NCBI GenBank assembly: GCA_032622095.1
Contig: CP136063.1
Location: 89,817,980-89,881,979, forward strand
DNA length: 64,000 bases
Reading direction: 5' to 3'
DNA from: Siphonodentalium dalli
Lineage: Eukaryota; Mollusca; Scaphopoda; Gadilida; Siphonodentaliidae
Part shown: positions 45,652 through 56,472 of the stretch, piece after piece
Layout of the letters: every line of letters starts with the position of its first letter
Position numbering within the stretch: the stretch's first letter is position 1
Notes under the pieces: generated by a model
What the model was told of the DNA's origin: nothing
The model's database searches: none
What the model saw: only the letters and a program-made list of their open reading frames with translations
Program-made: the position numbers and the translations under genes

Positions 45652-45854
45652 AGTCCACTTAATTTTCGAACCCCCAGATTACATTATATAAAACATTTAC
45701 CATATTATATACCATTTGAGAGAGGAAGCTCCAAGACATTGTATTATCAACTTATCCGGTGTATTAAACTGTGGACATGTTGTTTTTGTTGAGTTGCCAA
45801 TGCGTTCTGTCATCTAGATTGCAGTAAAAAGCAGTATTATTTTCAATGCAGGGG

Positions 45855-45891
<37 letters not shown>

Positions 45892-46137
45892 ATAGAGATC
45901 TTCCCCTTCCATTGAAAACGTTTGAATTATGTTGCATTCTGGGAGCCAAATGGGGGGGGGTCATTCTATGATTTCAGCAGTTTTCTATTTCAATGTGTGC
46001 ATCTTCTGAGACACATATGTTTCAAATAGTGATGAATTATAGCATTTGAATCATATTTTATGGCATAGATTGTTATTAAAACTGTATATCAAGTCACTAT
46101 AAAAAAATAATCTGCGACACGAAAATTAAGTGGGCCT
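45652..46137 (-). mobile_element. TTAA MITE family A (AGGCCCACTTAA)
   Basis: TTAA|AGTCCACTTAATTTTCGA at the left; GAAAATTAAGTGGGCCT|TTAA at the right. Internal words CATTTGAGAGAGGAAGCTCC and GCATTCTGGGAG are shared with 47774-48262, which lies in the opposite orientation. It contains a TA-dinucleotide run at 45858-45888. Confidence 0.82.
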
Positions 46138-46231
46138 TTAATTTATTCATGTCACAAAACCCCAACTAGTTATGTAGTAGTCGCGCTTAATATACAGGTG
46201 ATGGCAAAGTTAACATATCTCGCAATATGTA

Positions 46232-46315
46232 CAGTAATGCCCTAATTAATCGACTTCTTAACCACAGCATAATTATGGGTAACTTTTCAGGATTTAGTCG
46301 GAAAGGGCATTACTG
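46232..46315. mobile_element. Short MITE E, one arm
   Basis: An 84-bp copy TA|CAGTAATGCCC...GGGCATTACTG|TA keeping the left arm (ATTATGGGTAA, TTCAGGATTTAGTCGG), then jumping straight to the right terminus. Confidence 0.8.
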
Positions 46316-47220
46316 TAGTGGTTATTCTGAGCAAGAGACAGGTGGAGCTCTATTATGTGTGATGGTGAAATTTACATAGTTCCTCTTTGTTTAACGACCA
46401 TTGTTGAACTTTTAATCTAAACATTTCCCTCAATAAATAGGACTCATGTTGCACTGCTCCTCTGCTTTTATCACATTGACATCTCTGCGAATGAATAATA
46501 GACCATTCGATGTACACCTTTTATCCGACTGGGATAATCCATTTATTATAGAATGGGTTAACTTGAGGTTACGCAGCCCTTCTGCAATTACAATGACGGG
46601 TTACTGGTGTAGTGTCTCAAGATAATCCACTAGGGGACCAAACTACTAATAATTATATATTTTGTTGAGATTGTTTCTTGACTCTTGATATATATATCGA
46701 TCCGTTCGATATTATTGGTAACAGCTAAACGAATGTGGCAAACAAAATTCGATTTTTCAAATATAACGCTTGGACCAGCGCGAACCATGTTTATCGGCCG
46801 CTTCTTCATCTTCAGTTTAAACCATTTAGTTCAAACCAGAGTTCAAACACATGCATAAAGTGATCCAAGAAGAAACAAGTTCAAGTGTGTAGGTCTGTTC
46901 TTGTTATAATAGGGTGCCAATTTATGAAAGGAACTTGTGTTTCTTAAATTATAAGGAACATTACGACATACGTGTATCGTTGTTGTTGAACATATTTATT
47001 GTATATTATATAAATATAAGATTTATGGAGGCACGGATTAGTAGTGCTATGTGCGTTAATGGCACAGAGGATCGGATCAGAAGTTGCCGAACTTACAATG
47101 CAGAGCTCCGCCCCCCTGTCATTCAACTGCTAATAAATGTAAGAGCTCGAATAGGAAATTATTATGATATATGGCTTCGACTGGAGAATGTGTATCGTTA
47201 TCGTGGAAAGTGTTTAATAA
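46316..47220. other. Intronic, no convincing gene
   Basis: A 176-residue plus frame (46914-47444) overlaps this interval, but its second half is transposon family B. The first half has no motif I recognise. Confidence 0.45.
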
Positions 47221-47693
47221 CCCTTTCAGTGCCAGGTCCGATTTTTGTATCAACCCATATACCCTGTGCCAATGCATTATCTTATATATGCGAGTCGACC
47301 ATAGGTCGCCTCGCATATATAAGAGAATGCATTGGCCCAACAATTTTTCATCATTTGTTATTATTTTTTACAATTTTTTACAATTTTAATAATTTTTTCT
47401 TATATTCTTTAACAGACTTATTTTGTAGGTTTAGTGCCAGGTAATCTCACGTTTTTCATGGGCATCAAAATTATTACTATGAATACTTGGTGATAGCTTG
47501 GAGTTATAACTGCCCCTAAGGTTTTATCCAGTTTGTTTTTAAATTCGCTATAGCATGCTTAAGCATACCCAAAAACAATTCAACCAAAACAAAAACCAAA
47601 ACAAAATCTAAAACAATTTTTAAATTTTTTTTAGGGCCGATTTTACAGACCGTAAATTAGGGCCGATGAGATCGGCCCCTGGCACTGAAAGGG
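47221..47693 (+). mobile_element. TTAA MITE family B (CCCTTTCAGTGCCAGG)
   Basis: The inverted ends CCCTTTCAGTGCCAGG / CCTGGCACTGAAAGGG are flanked by ATAA (decayed TTAA) and TTAA. It contains one 69-bp palindrome (about 47268-47336) built on GCCAATGCATT and CGCATATATAAGAG. Other copies are at 56473 and 57703. Confidence 0.87.
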
Positions 47694-47773
47694 TTAACGT
47701 CTCGAACGTGTAACTTATACGTTCATACCACAAACATGTGTATTGTAATTTCTGTATTAGATTCAAAGATTAA

Positions 47774-48262
47774 AGGCCCATTTAATTTTCGAGTCACCGA
47801 TTATTTTTTTATAGGGCCTTGACATACTGTTATAATAACATTCTATGCAATAAAATAAGATTAAAATAATATAATTCTTCACAATTTGAAACGTCTGTCT
47901 CAAAAGATGCCTAAAGAGAAATAGAAAACAGCTGAAATCATAAAAGATCCCCACGTTATGGCTCCCAGAATGCAGCATAATTAAAATAAAATGTATTTTC
48001 AATGGAAGGGGAATAGGTCTATCTTTAAAATTTAGAATTATCCCCCTCCATTGAAAATAATACACTTTGCACAACAAAACCAGATGAAACTTAAGCACGA
48101 AAACACGTCGGCAACTCAACAAATACATCATGTTCAGTTTATTACACCGGATAAGTTGATAGTACAATGTTCTGGAGCTTCCTCTTTCAAATGGTATACA
48201 TGTATATACTATGGCATATATTTTATATATGTGATCTGGGGGTTCGAAATTTAAGTGGGCCT
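47774..48262 (+). mobile_element. TTAA MITE family A
   Basis: TTAA|AGGCCCATTTAATTTTCGA at the left; CGAAATTTAAGTGGGCCT|TTAA at the right. It is 489 bp long, without coding capacity, and inverted relative to 45652-46137. Confidence 0.87.
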
Positions 48263-48906
48263 TTAATAATTGTGCCTGGTGAAACTACCACTTAGTATGT
48301 AGCGATACATTACTTCATAAAGTGCATGTCCCGAATTATAATGATAGACCAGACTGTCGGAGGTATTTAAAGCGAAAGCCAAAATTTCAAAGGCATACTT
48401 CATTTGGTTTGTTGTGGACAGCAGTGGTCAATAAATCATTTAATTATATATGTGTGTAGATGTTTATTCATTGTGACATAATGATTTTGAGAGTTGAATG
48501 ATGCCATTTTGGTAGCCATTTCTTGGTCCTGAGTGGATGATTTACTGCCCGTGCCCCTCGATCTATTCGCTCATATACTCATATTTCATACTAGCGAATA
48601 TAAATCCGCAATTTACTTGGCAAAAATATAGCATTTCTTGTTGTGAGAACAAAAATGGAGTTTTGACAACCATGTTGGACGCCATCTTGGGTAATACAGT
48701 TTAAACAAAGCGGATTTTAGAAGATTTTGGATATGTTATACTAGTGATTCCCCGGCGTCTAATTTGCCATTTATTGTTCAGGGTTAACCCATCTTTTCGC
48801 GTATACCGCAACTATATACGTACGTTCGTTATATATGGTTTACATGTATTCAAAACGCAATGGTGCAAAATGCATGCATATCATCCGGAATTATTTTATT
48901 GGTGGT
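48263..48906. other. Intronic, no gene seen
   Basis: No recognisable element. GCCATTTTGGTAGCCAT and CATGTTGGACGCCATCTTGG words recall ends of other invertebrate MITEs, but no boundaries are clear. Confidence 0.45.
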
Positions 48907-49319
48907 ATGCCCACTGTCGGATACCCGTTTAGGTTCGGACATTCCAAGATGGCGGCGCCCACTTAAGCAGATAAACGGTAAGTGTATATATTGTCTCCAA
49001 GCAGCAATTAACGACATCTTTTGGTAATACACCTTGAAACAGTTATGTAGGAATTTGTATGCCCAACATATACGTAACACGCCTTTCGCATGACTGGCAT
49101 GTGAATTGTTGTATTTGGCGTGTCAAGTCGTCATAATTTTTAGAAATTTTATCGAGGCGGCGAAATGTTCGCTTTTTCGTATTTTTTTGGCCCTGAGCTC
49201 ATGCATCCGCAAATTTATTTATTGTTGTGGGTAGATTAGGTCACCACACATCTTCGGAATGCAAAACCGGCGATATTTGTATTGTCTAACTCCGAAAAAC
49301 GACCTTTGAAAATTTCAAA

Positions 49320-49445
49320 ATGTTCGGGTTCGGATTCGCAACATTCGTGATGATTTTGTTCAGGTTCAGACACAATTTACGTTCAGGTTCGGACAAATTT
49401 GGTTCAGGTTCGGACAATTTTAGTTCAGGTTCGGACGCATCAAAA
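49320..49445 (+). repeat. Subterminal 20-bp repeats, left arm
   Basis: GTTCAGGTTCGGACAA(A)TTT-like units occur four to five times, and in inverse in the right arm (52585-52685). They could be transposase binding sites. Confidence 0.75.
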
Positions 49446-50447
49446 CCTTACCTATAAGTGACATGCCGAGGTGCAGTCGCGATCTTATTGTGCGTGTTAT
49501 TAACGAACACGCATTGTTAATTTGTTATATCTAAATATGTCAGCTGAAATTTCCAAATATAGGTGGTAAATTCTCCGAATTAATGGGATAAAAGCCACAG
49601 TTGAATATTCTCGAGCAATATCTACTATAAACCAGCTAGTGGGAATTATTACAATTTACATATTAGCAACAGTGGTATTATTACTTATCTTCTGAAATAT
49701 CGGGGATACATGGATATTTAATACCTGGTTCTCGATTTTGAACCCCGAGGCGGAGCCAATGGATTTCAAAAAGAGACATCCGGTTATTAAATCTCCTAGT
49801 ATCCCACGATGTTGGCGGAGCTAACGATTTTGTCCCACATCAATAGCTACCATGTGGTGTGCTTTTTATAGGTTATCAGATAAATTCACACCAATCAGCA
49901 CCAATAAGAATAAATCAGTAGCAGACCTACCGATCCTGTTTTAGGTGACGCCAATTAAGCTCAGCGCGCTAGAACAATGTCACGATTGGTGAAACTGCTA
50001 GTTCAAGGGTAATTCACTTCCACGATGTTTCACGTGCTTTTATACGCCCACTGCCAAGAGTTACGGGGACATGGTGTATGATTTAAACGTGACGTTGTTG
50101 TCAATCAGATTGTTAGTTACAATCGGTTGTTATATGTTTCCCTATGAAATAGCTGTAATTTTAAATGACATACGATGCGCTCTCTTTCGTCAGGACCTTG
50201 GCATGGATAATAATTTTCAAACGTTATCTCACTGTAGATACTTCTGTATAAAAAAGGTAGACACTTATTGACGCGTGTATTATTATCAATGGAACTACGC
50301 GAAATTCCGCGGAAGACTGAAAATAGTTTATTACTGCGATAAGTTCTAAAGAAAAACAAATGATCCCGTTTTATTACGTATTCAGTTATTTGTTAATTGG
50401 GTTTCTGTCTGTAATATTCAACCATTGGGTAGGTACTATTCTCTTAA

Positions 50448-51613
50448 CTCTTTGATTGGCCCAAATATCAGGTCGGTAAATTGCCAGGGCCGATATTATC
50501 GGCCATATTTGTAACCGTAATTATTTTGATCACAACTGTATGACAATAATAAAAAAGTTTTTCAAGTTTCATAAAATTATTGTTTTAATTGTTTCTAATT
50601 AAATTCTGCAGTATATATCTGATTTTTAATCCTTTTTAAGACGTTTGAAAATTAAAATAATGAAATAAGTTTGTAAACAAAATGTAAGATCCGCAGTCGG
50701 AAATCCAAAATGGCCGACAATTTCAGAAAAATATTTTTAGACAATTATTTATATGAAAGATCTGCATTTTACCAATGCATTAACTAATTTAAACATGATA
50801 GTATGACAACCTGACATTACAATACAGATTATGTGTACTTTAGATTGTTTTATTAATTTTTTTAATAGTCAAAATTGCCGTTTTTGCTGAATGAATCACC
50901 TATTTTTCAAGGTAAAAACGTAATTCACTAAAACAAACAGCGTGATTATAAACTCCCACAGGCCCCAGCGTGCCTAAGTGACAGTTTAGACCACATTCAT
51001 ATGTGTCATTTTTGTTATTTTATTTATAGCACAATGATGATAAACTTGTAGTTAGAGATTTAATTATATATCACAATTATTTATTTTTTTTGACAGTCAA
51101 AATTGCCATTTTCCTCAATTAAAAAACCTAGCTATTTTCATAGTAAACTGTCGCAACTAAAGTCTAAATCGGCTCCTGCATGGTGTCGCTCCTCACATAT
51201 GGTCCAGCTATACCAGAACTAGACCCTAATTTACTCTTACAAGTTTTTAAAATGAGAAAGACAGTAGAAAGATTGATCAGATCATCATCGTTGGAATACT
51301 GTCTCAGAAAACCAATATTGAATATAGTAGGTTGTGGGCCATTTTTCAATTGGATTATTGCAAAAAAAATCCTTATTTGGAGTTATTTCCCTTGGGTGAC
51401 AAGGAGTTATGCCCCTTAATTGTCGTGAATATTCTTCGGCAAAATATTCACCCGCAATTCTTTGGCTAATCACCTACATACATGTCCTTGATATTTGAAT
51501 CATTATTTCATAAGAAGAAGACTATTATTGTATCATACTTTTCCACAATAAAATCAGTTTTCTCATAAATTCTCCGGCAATTTAGGTGTAAAATTAGCTC
51601 GGCAACGAAAGAG
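50448..51613. mobile_element. Possible TTAA element inside the 4.2-kb element
   Basis: CTCTTTGATTGGC at the left and GGCAACGAAAGAG at the right, both next to TTAA (50444-50447, 51614-51617). The inverted match is short (CTCTTT plus scattered bases). The content is AT-rich with paired TAGTCAAAATTGCC/CAGTCAAAATTGCC words at 50868 and 51092. Confidence 0.45.
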
Positions 51614-52226
51614 TTAAGCGCATGAAGGAAATTTTCCACCAAAATTTAGAGATGTTTAATTTGCCAACGGAACTGCTGATATTGTTTGCATAAGTTTCGC
51701 TACTTCGGCGTCTAAATTCTTGTTTCGATGAACAAATACTTGTAGTTTTGCAGAATTGCTTACCATAAGCATAACATAAAGAGAACACATATGGTTTCTC
51801 GAATAATATAGACCTGAAATATCGCCGCTCGTGAAGATTCGCATATTGCAGGTATTATTCGGCAAACCATAGGTATTCTCTATGTTCGGGCTCTAATTAA
51901 TAGTCCTGCATAATAGTCGTGTGACAAATGGTTAACTTGTAACTGGATTCAACATTTAGAAATGAGGCAAAACACATAATGCTTATATTGAAAAGAATAT
52001 GTTTCGTGTGAATACCCAAATATATCATCCAATTATTGATACAAAACATGGTATATATTGTCTATCTATCAGCAAGTATTTATGGGCAAATTGTGGGAAC
52101 AGCTACATAATCACATTCATCGTATGAGCAGTCTAACAAAATAGAGTTACTGTTCGTGGCTCGTTTCTGCGCTTTTTTAATATGTCTGGGAATAGTGTTA
52201 ATAGAGACCGGGGGTAAATACATCAT

Positions 52227-52318
52227 TACACGGCTTGTTGATGGGGGGTTCGCCTCGGGGGATACGAGCCTCTATCGGGGCATACCACACAGTATCCCCC
52301 ATCAAAAAGCCGTGTAAC
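52227..52318. repeat. Foldback of about 25-bp arms
   Basis: TTACACGGCTTGTTGATGGG at the left pairs with CCCATCAAAAAGCCGTGTAA at the right. Confidence 0.8.
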
Positions 52319-53309
52319 TTATATTATGGACAGTTATCTGCTCATCTATAAATGCGGCGACCTTCGTGGCATCGTATGTGGATGTGGAGGAGAATCACGT
52401 GATCGCATACATCTCACACGCATAAAATAAGAAAGTCCGCCAAATTATTCACGAGTGGGCTAAAACCATGCCTCGTGTTCCCCATTTATCGTTTCTTTTA
52501 CGAATGGAAGATAATCAAATGCACAAAAACGCAATAAGAACGCGACTGTACCTCGACGTGTCATTTTTATGCGAAGTTTTTGATGCGTCCGAACCTGAAC
52601 CAAATTTGTCCGAACCTGAACGTAAATTGTGTCTGAACCTGAACAAACTCATCGCGAATGTTGCGAATCCGAACCTGAACATTTTGAAATTTTCAAAGGT
52701 CGTTTTTCGGAGTTAGACAATAAAAATATCGCCGGTTTTGCATTCCGAAGATGTGTGGTGACATAATCTACACACAACAATACATAAATTTGCGGATGCA
52801 TGAGCCCAGGGCCAGAAAAATACGAAAAAGCGAACATTTCGCCGCCTCGATAAAATTTCTAAAAATTATGACGACTTGACACGCCAAATACAACAATTCA
52901 CATACCTGTCATGCGAAAGGCGTGTTACGTATGTGTTGGGCATACAAATTCCTACATAACTGTTTCAAGGTGTATCACCGAAAGATGTCGTTGATTGCTG
53001 CTTGGAGACAATATATACACTTACCGTTTATCTGATTAAGTGGGCGCCGCCATCTTGGAATGTCCGAACCTAAACGGGTATCCGACAGTGATGCCATCAA
53101 GTTGTTTAAGAAACACTACGTATCGGGTATTGAAGGACACACTTGGAACGACTGGACAAGGACGTTGAATTATATGTCTGAAGCCCGTGAAATATATGGA
53201 AGCACTTACTGTACATACATATACATATGTACATGACTATATAGTTCACAGATATATAGATGTACATGCTCGTAGCCTCTTCTATATATATCCTCCGTAT
53301 ACACGTGTA

Positions 53310-53531
53310 CCGTAATGCCCAAAGTAATTGACCACTAAATTGACTTAACCACAGCAGAATTATGGGTAATTTTTCAGGATTTAGTCGGAAATGTGGTTTG
53401 TTGCCATTCATCGGAACGCTCTCGTCGAGAGCTTTCCGATGAATGGCAACAAGCCATATTTCCGACTAAATCCTGAAAAATTACCCATAATTCTGCTGTG
53501 GTTAAGTGGTCAATTACTTTGGGAATTACTG
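53310..53531. mobile_element. Palindromic MITE E next to exon 2 donor
   Basis: TA|CCGTAATGCCC...GGGAATTACTG|TA with near-perfect arms meeting at CTCTCGTCGAGAG. Its right edge is 11 nt from the GTAAGT donor hexamer of cadherin exon 2. Confidence 0.85.
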
Positions 53532-53544
53532 TAGATTTACTTAC

Positions 53545-53752
53545 TCGTGGCATCTCCTCCCTTCGCTTGTAGTTTGAAGGGGAATGGTAAGATCGGCGGG
53601 GTTGTGGAGGATATGTCGCAGGTGGGCGTGTTGTCGATGCCGCCGTTTCTGTTTATATCGACTGTTCCGAACTCGCCGCACTTTGTGGTCGCATTAGTCG
53701 ATTCAAGAATATCACACGATCCAGGCATGGTCATATTATCGAATTCAAGTTC
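53545..53752 (-). CDS. Cadherin-like gene, exon 2 of those seen
   Basis: This is a 208-nt exon with acceptor TTTTCACAG before 53752 and a consensus donor GTAAGT after 53545. It starts in phase 0, matching exon 1, and ends in phase 1, matching exon 3. The product is about 69 residues, begins ELEFDNM, has three Cys and is rich in Thr, Pro and Asn. It has no canonical calcium-binding motif, so it may be an N-terminal half-repeat or an inter-repeat insert. A Tc1/mariner-like MITE ends at 53531, only 11 nt beyond the donor hexamer, so this intron has been invaded right next to the splice site. Confidence 0.65.
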
Positions 53753-54500
53753 CTGTGAAAATTGTATTGAAATGTTCCACTAAAGATTCCCAATCCGATT
53801 GGACACCATAAAACATTAATTTTATATACCAGAAAATTATATATATATCTGTATTGCCTCCTTCTATGGAGATATTGAATATATTACACTATAATATGTA
53901 CAGGCTACAGTATATATACTGATATGGTTTCTTAGAGAAAGAACATGAATATTGAAGGTATTCATATACCCATGAAGTAATTAATTAGCCATTTCATAAC
54001 GGGAGCAGCGCTGGTGCAGCATTACAGATCATGTACCAGTGCATTTTCTAAGATATATAGTATACTTATATATGCGAGTCTAACATAGGGATCCTCGCAT
54101 ACATAAGAGGCTTACAAGGTCAAGATAAATATTGTTAGACCAATGTATTATATTATATTTATATATGCGAGGCTCCCTATAAGAGAATGCATTGGCACAT
54201 GGTTTTCCAAAAATGTCAGGAAGGTCCAGTCATGGAATGGTTAATATAATATTCTGATTGTCAGATATGGACATTCGAAAGAGGAAGTTGTAACACGTTT
54301 TGATATTTTTTTAGGCGAGAAAAAATTCCAATGGTCGTCTCTGATAAAGAGCGCGCATGCTTCCTTTTTCCAAATGCGATAGATACTATATATAAAGAGC
54401 GTTTTCTATTGTAATCATTTGTACTAATTTTCAACGTAAAACTGATCAACACTTTTGTGGATTTCCGCGATGCTTATTTCCAGGAATATAGCGAGATTAT
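53753..54500. repeat. Intronic, diverged family B-type palindromes
   Basis: TATATGCGAGTC...GGATCCTCGCATACATAAGAG (54062-54110) and ATATATGCGAGGCTCCCTATAAGAGAATGCATTGGC (about 54161-54196, interrupted) are worn forms of the 69-bp palindrome. No gene seen. Confidence 0.55.
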
Positions 54501-54507
54501 AGTGATA

Positions 54508-54715
54508 TTTGGACGGGACTTTAGCGGGATTTGAATGTAAAATATTGCCGGGATATTTCGTCAGGATTCCACTCTGGAATTTTTGGATTCCGGCCGAAAT
54601 TCCGTCGGGATTCCGGTCGGGATTTTTTGGAATCCCCCTCGGGAACCCGGCGGAAATCCCATCGGGATTCCACAAAATCCCGACCAAATTCCGACGGGAT
54701 TTGTGATATTTTCTA
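54508..54715 (+). repeat. CGGGATTCC word cluster
   Basis: At least ten degenerate CGGGATTCC/GGAATCCCG words occur in about 200 bp, creating Ile/Pro/Gly-rich spurious frames on both strands. Function unknown. Confidence 0.7.
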
Positions 54716-54823
54716 CTGAGAATTGTGTCGTTCGAATGATGGGGAATGCAAGTATTTTTATATTTTCTTTTGCCTGAATAACTGAAAATTGTTTCAGGTG
54801 TCAAATCGGACCATGCATCTTAA

Positions 54824-55184
54824 AGGCATAGGTGGCCTTCGCGGTGGGTATGCTGTTAAAATAGTCACACCCGTTAAAACTGCCATAAATAAAAAGAATA
54901 TTAAAATATAGACACATTTTTATTCTTATACCAATCATAAATAGTGTAAATAGTATGTTATTGCCAAGTGTGTGCGCTTTATGTAAACAAAAGCCAGGTT
55001 TTGTAACATTTTTGGCTTTTGTTTACATAACAAAGCTTACAAACTTGACAATAACATATTATTTACGCGATATTTATGATTGGTATAAGAACAAAATCTG
55101 CCTATATTTTAATATTCTTTCTGTCGGTTTTAACGGAAGTGACTATTTTAACAGCAATACCCACCACGAAGGCCAGCTCTGCCT
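54824..55184. mobile_element. TTAA MITE family F
   Basis: TTAA|AGGCATAGGTGGCCTTCGCG at the left; CGAAGGCCAGCTCTGCCT|TTAA at the right. It has ACAAAAGC and TTTGTTTACATAAC inverted words inside. 361 bp, no coding capacity. Confidence 0.82.
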
Positions 55185-55986
55185 TTAACACACTAATGTA
55201 CCCACACACAGGGAAAATTTACTTCACCGGGGAACCAAAAACTGGTAGGAGAACCAAATGAAGAATCCAACGTATATACATGTTGGAAAAAAGCAATCAT
55301 GATTTGGTTATTCACGAAGAATAAAAATAATGAACCGAATTCCACATGAATCTGAGCTGCATGCTTTGGTTCCCTATCTGGTTCCCCGGATAGAATCAGG
55401 AAATGGAACCAAATAGTTCCTTTGGGTTCCCCATTTGGTTTACTAAATGTCTAACTTTGAACTCCTTCATGACGGTAAAGATTGAGGGTCCAGATACTGA
55501 ATGTTTCAGTTTGATAAGGCATTTGATAAGTGGGTACATGCAAAGAACAGGAAAGCATTGCTATAAAAAAAACTATCAAAGAACACAAACCAGTAAATTT
55601 TAAGTTTACCACTCTAATAATCAATCAGACTTTCTTTGTGTTGTTGTTGTTGTTATTTGAAATTATGTATTAAATGATGTCAGAGTTTATGTTTGTTTTG
55701 AATCATTAAAAATCAATGCTGAAATTCCGCATATATATAGATGGCTTGTATTTTTTTTATCCACGCATACGTACAGACTACATGTATTCTCGTGTATGAA
55801 ACTAACTAGAAACTAGTTTTGGGGCATATCACAGACAAGTATTGGTGTGGTTGTGAGACAATCCAGAGGATATATATGAGGATCAGTTATGGGTCCTGCG
55901 AGATGTGCACATGTCGTATATAGTCAACCGACACACCGTATTCAAGTTCCAACATATATTAGAATGGACAACAAATTGCAACATAC
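55185..55986. other. Intronic, no gene seen
   Basis: GGGGAACCAAA and GGTTCCCC words between 55210 and 55440 form a loose inverted set. A GTTGTTGTTGTTGTT run lies near 55640. No exon upstream of exon 1 was recognised. Confidence 0.45.
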
Positions 55987-56123
55987 CCAGTTTTTGAAGA
56001 TCACAGTGAGAGCTGCGCTACAAGTTCCCGATTTCAGACAGAGATCTTCAACATTTTTTACTTTAAATGTATATGCAGTGCTCGGACTGACAGCAGACAA
56101 ATTTCCAGTCGTAGTTATAAGAC
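55987..56123 (-). CDS. Cadherin-like gene, exon 1 of those seen
   Basis: This is a 137-nt exon. The acceptor is TTTCAG before 56123 and the donor GTATGT follows 55987. The first two bases complete a glycine codon split with an exon not found in the window, and the exon ends in phase 0 after a Trp codon. The protein contains a G-x-I-T-T-T-G-N-L strand, then YTFKVKNVED, then SAALTVIF. This is the C-terminal half of a cadherin-type beta sandwich (G-x-I/L turn, Y-x-F-x-V strand, final V-x-V strand). The assignment rests on fold-like pattern and phase rather than a canonical calcium motif, so it is less secure than the exons further down the gene. I found no convincing upstream exon in the last 8 kb. 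Confidence 0.65.
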
Positions 56124-56204
56124 CTGAAATATATAAAGTCGGTAGCATGTCGGTATTTCCTATCGTATGGAAATTATACATACTTATGTCAACACATAAT
56201 CTCG

Positions 56205-56350
56205 AGGACTCAAGTTAGATTTAATTGGTCATTGTCACATGATATCGTGCAACAAGACACCCAGGATATCTCAAACGTGCAAAAAGACACACAGGATCTT
56301 TCAAAAGTGCAAAAGACACACAGGATACCAAAGTATCGTTAATCTGCGAC
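56205..56350 (+). repeat. Inverted repeat I, left arm
   Basis: ACTCAAGTTAG, TGGTCATTGTC, TCGTGCAACAAGACACCCAGGA, and two further GTGCAAAA(A)GACACACAGGA units. The mirror lies at 57400-57540. It flanks the B and F2 insertions. Confidence 0.75.
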
Positions 56351-56472
56351 AGTTAAACGCAAAGTTTGTGGAATACCCATTAAAATTCCTTTAGAATTTC
56401 ACTCTAAAATCACAAACAAATAATTATTGTAATAATAATTAACATGCGACTATTTTAAAATCGATTGTTTAA

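Larger units (their letters stand above)
48912..53090. mobile_element. 4.2-kb element, about 580-bp inverted ends, 5-bp TSD
   Basis: It starts CACTGTCGGATACCCG and ends with the exact inverse, flanked by ATGCC on both sides (48907-48911 and 53091-53095). The inverted arms run about 48912-49495 and 52524-53090 and are highly similar, including GGCGGCGCCCACTTAA near each tip. The interior of about 3 kb has no transposase-sized frame. CAC-starting termini plus a 5-bp duplication recall Transib; CACTG ends also occur in Chapaev-type elements, which make 4-bp duplications. It is non-autonomous, and the superfamily is uncertain. Confidence 0.85.
19662..56123 (-). other. Cadherin-repeat gene, partial (8 exons in window)
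   Basis: Eight minus-strand exons (56123-55987, 53752-53545, 45489-45310, 43292-43149, 40561-40436, 23595-23410, 22979-22765, 20025-19662) each have an AG acceptor and a GT donor. Their phases agree at every junction: 0, 1, 1, 1, 1, 1, 0. Together they give 1560 nt, about 519 residues. The protein shows repeated beta-strand-rich units joined by cadherin-type calcium linkers such as LLDANEPP and DINDNKP, so it is an extracellular cadherin-repeat adhesion or sensory protein. No signal peptide, transmembrane segment or cytoplasmic tail is visible. The first exon starts inside a codon and the last ends in phase 1 in the middle of a repeat, so the gene continues both ways. Several linkers are degenerate. 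Which subfamily (Fat, Dachsous, cadherin-23 or other) cannot be decided. Confidence 0.85.

Noticed and set aside
46914-47444. 176-residue plus-strand open frame
   Set aside because: Its C-terminal part is inside a family B MITE and encodes the palindrome; the rest lacks any motif or splice support.
55889-56218. 109-residue plus-strand frame
   Set aside because: It is the antisense shadow of cadherin exon 1.
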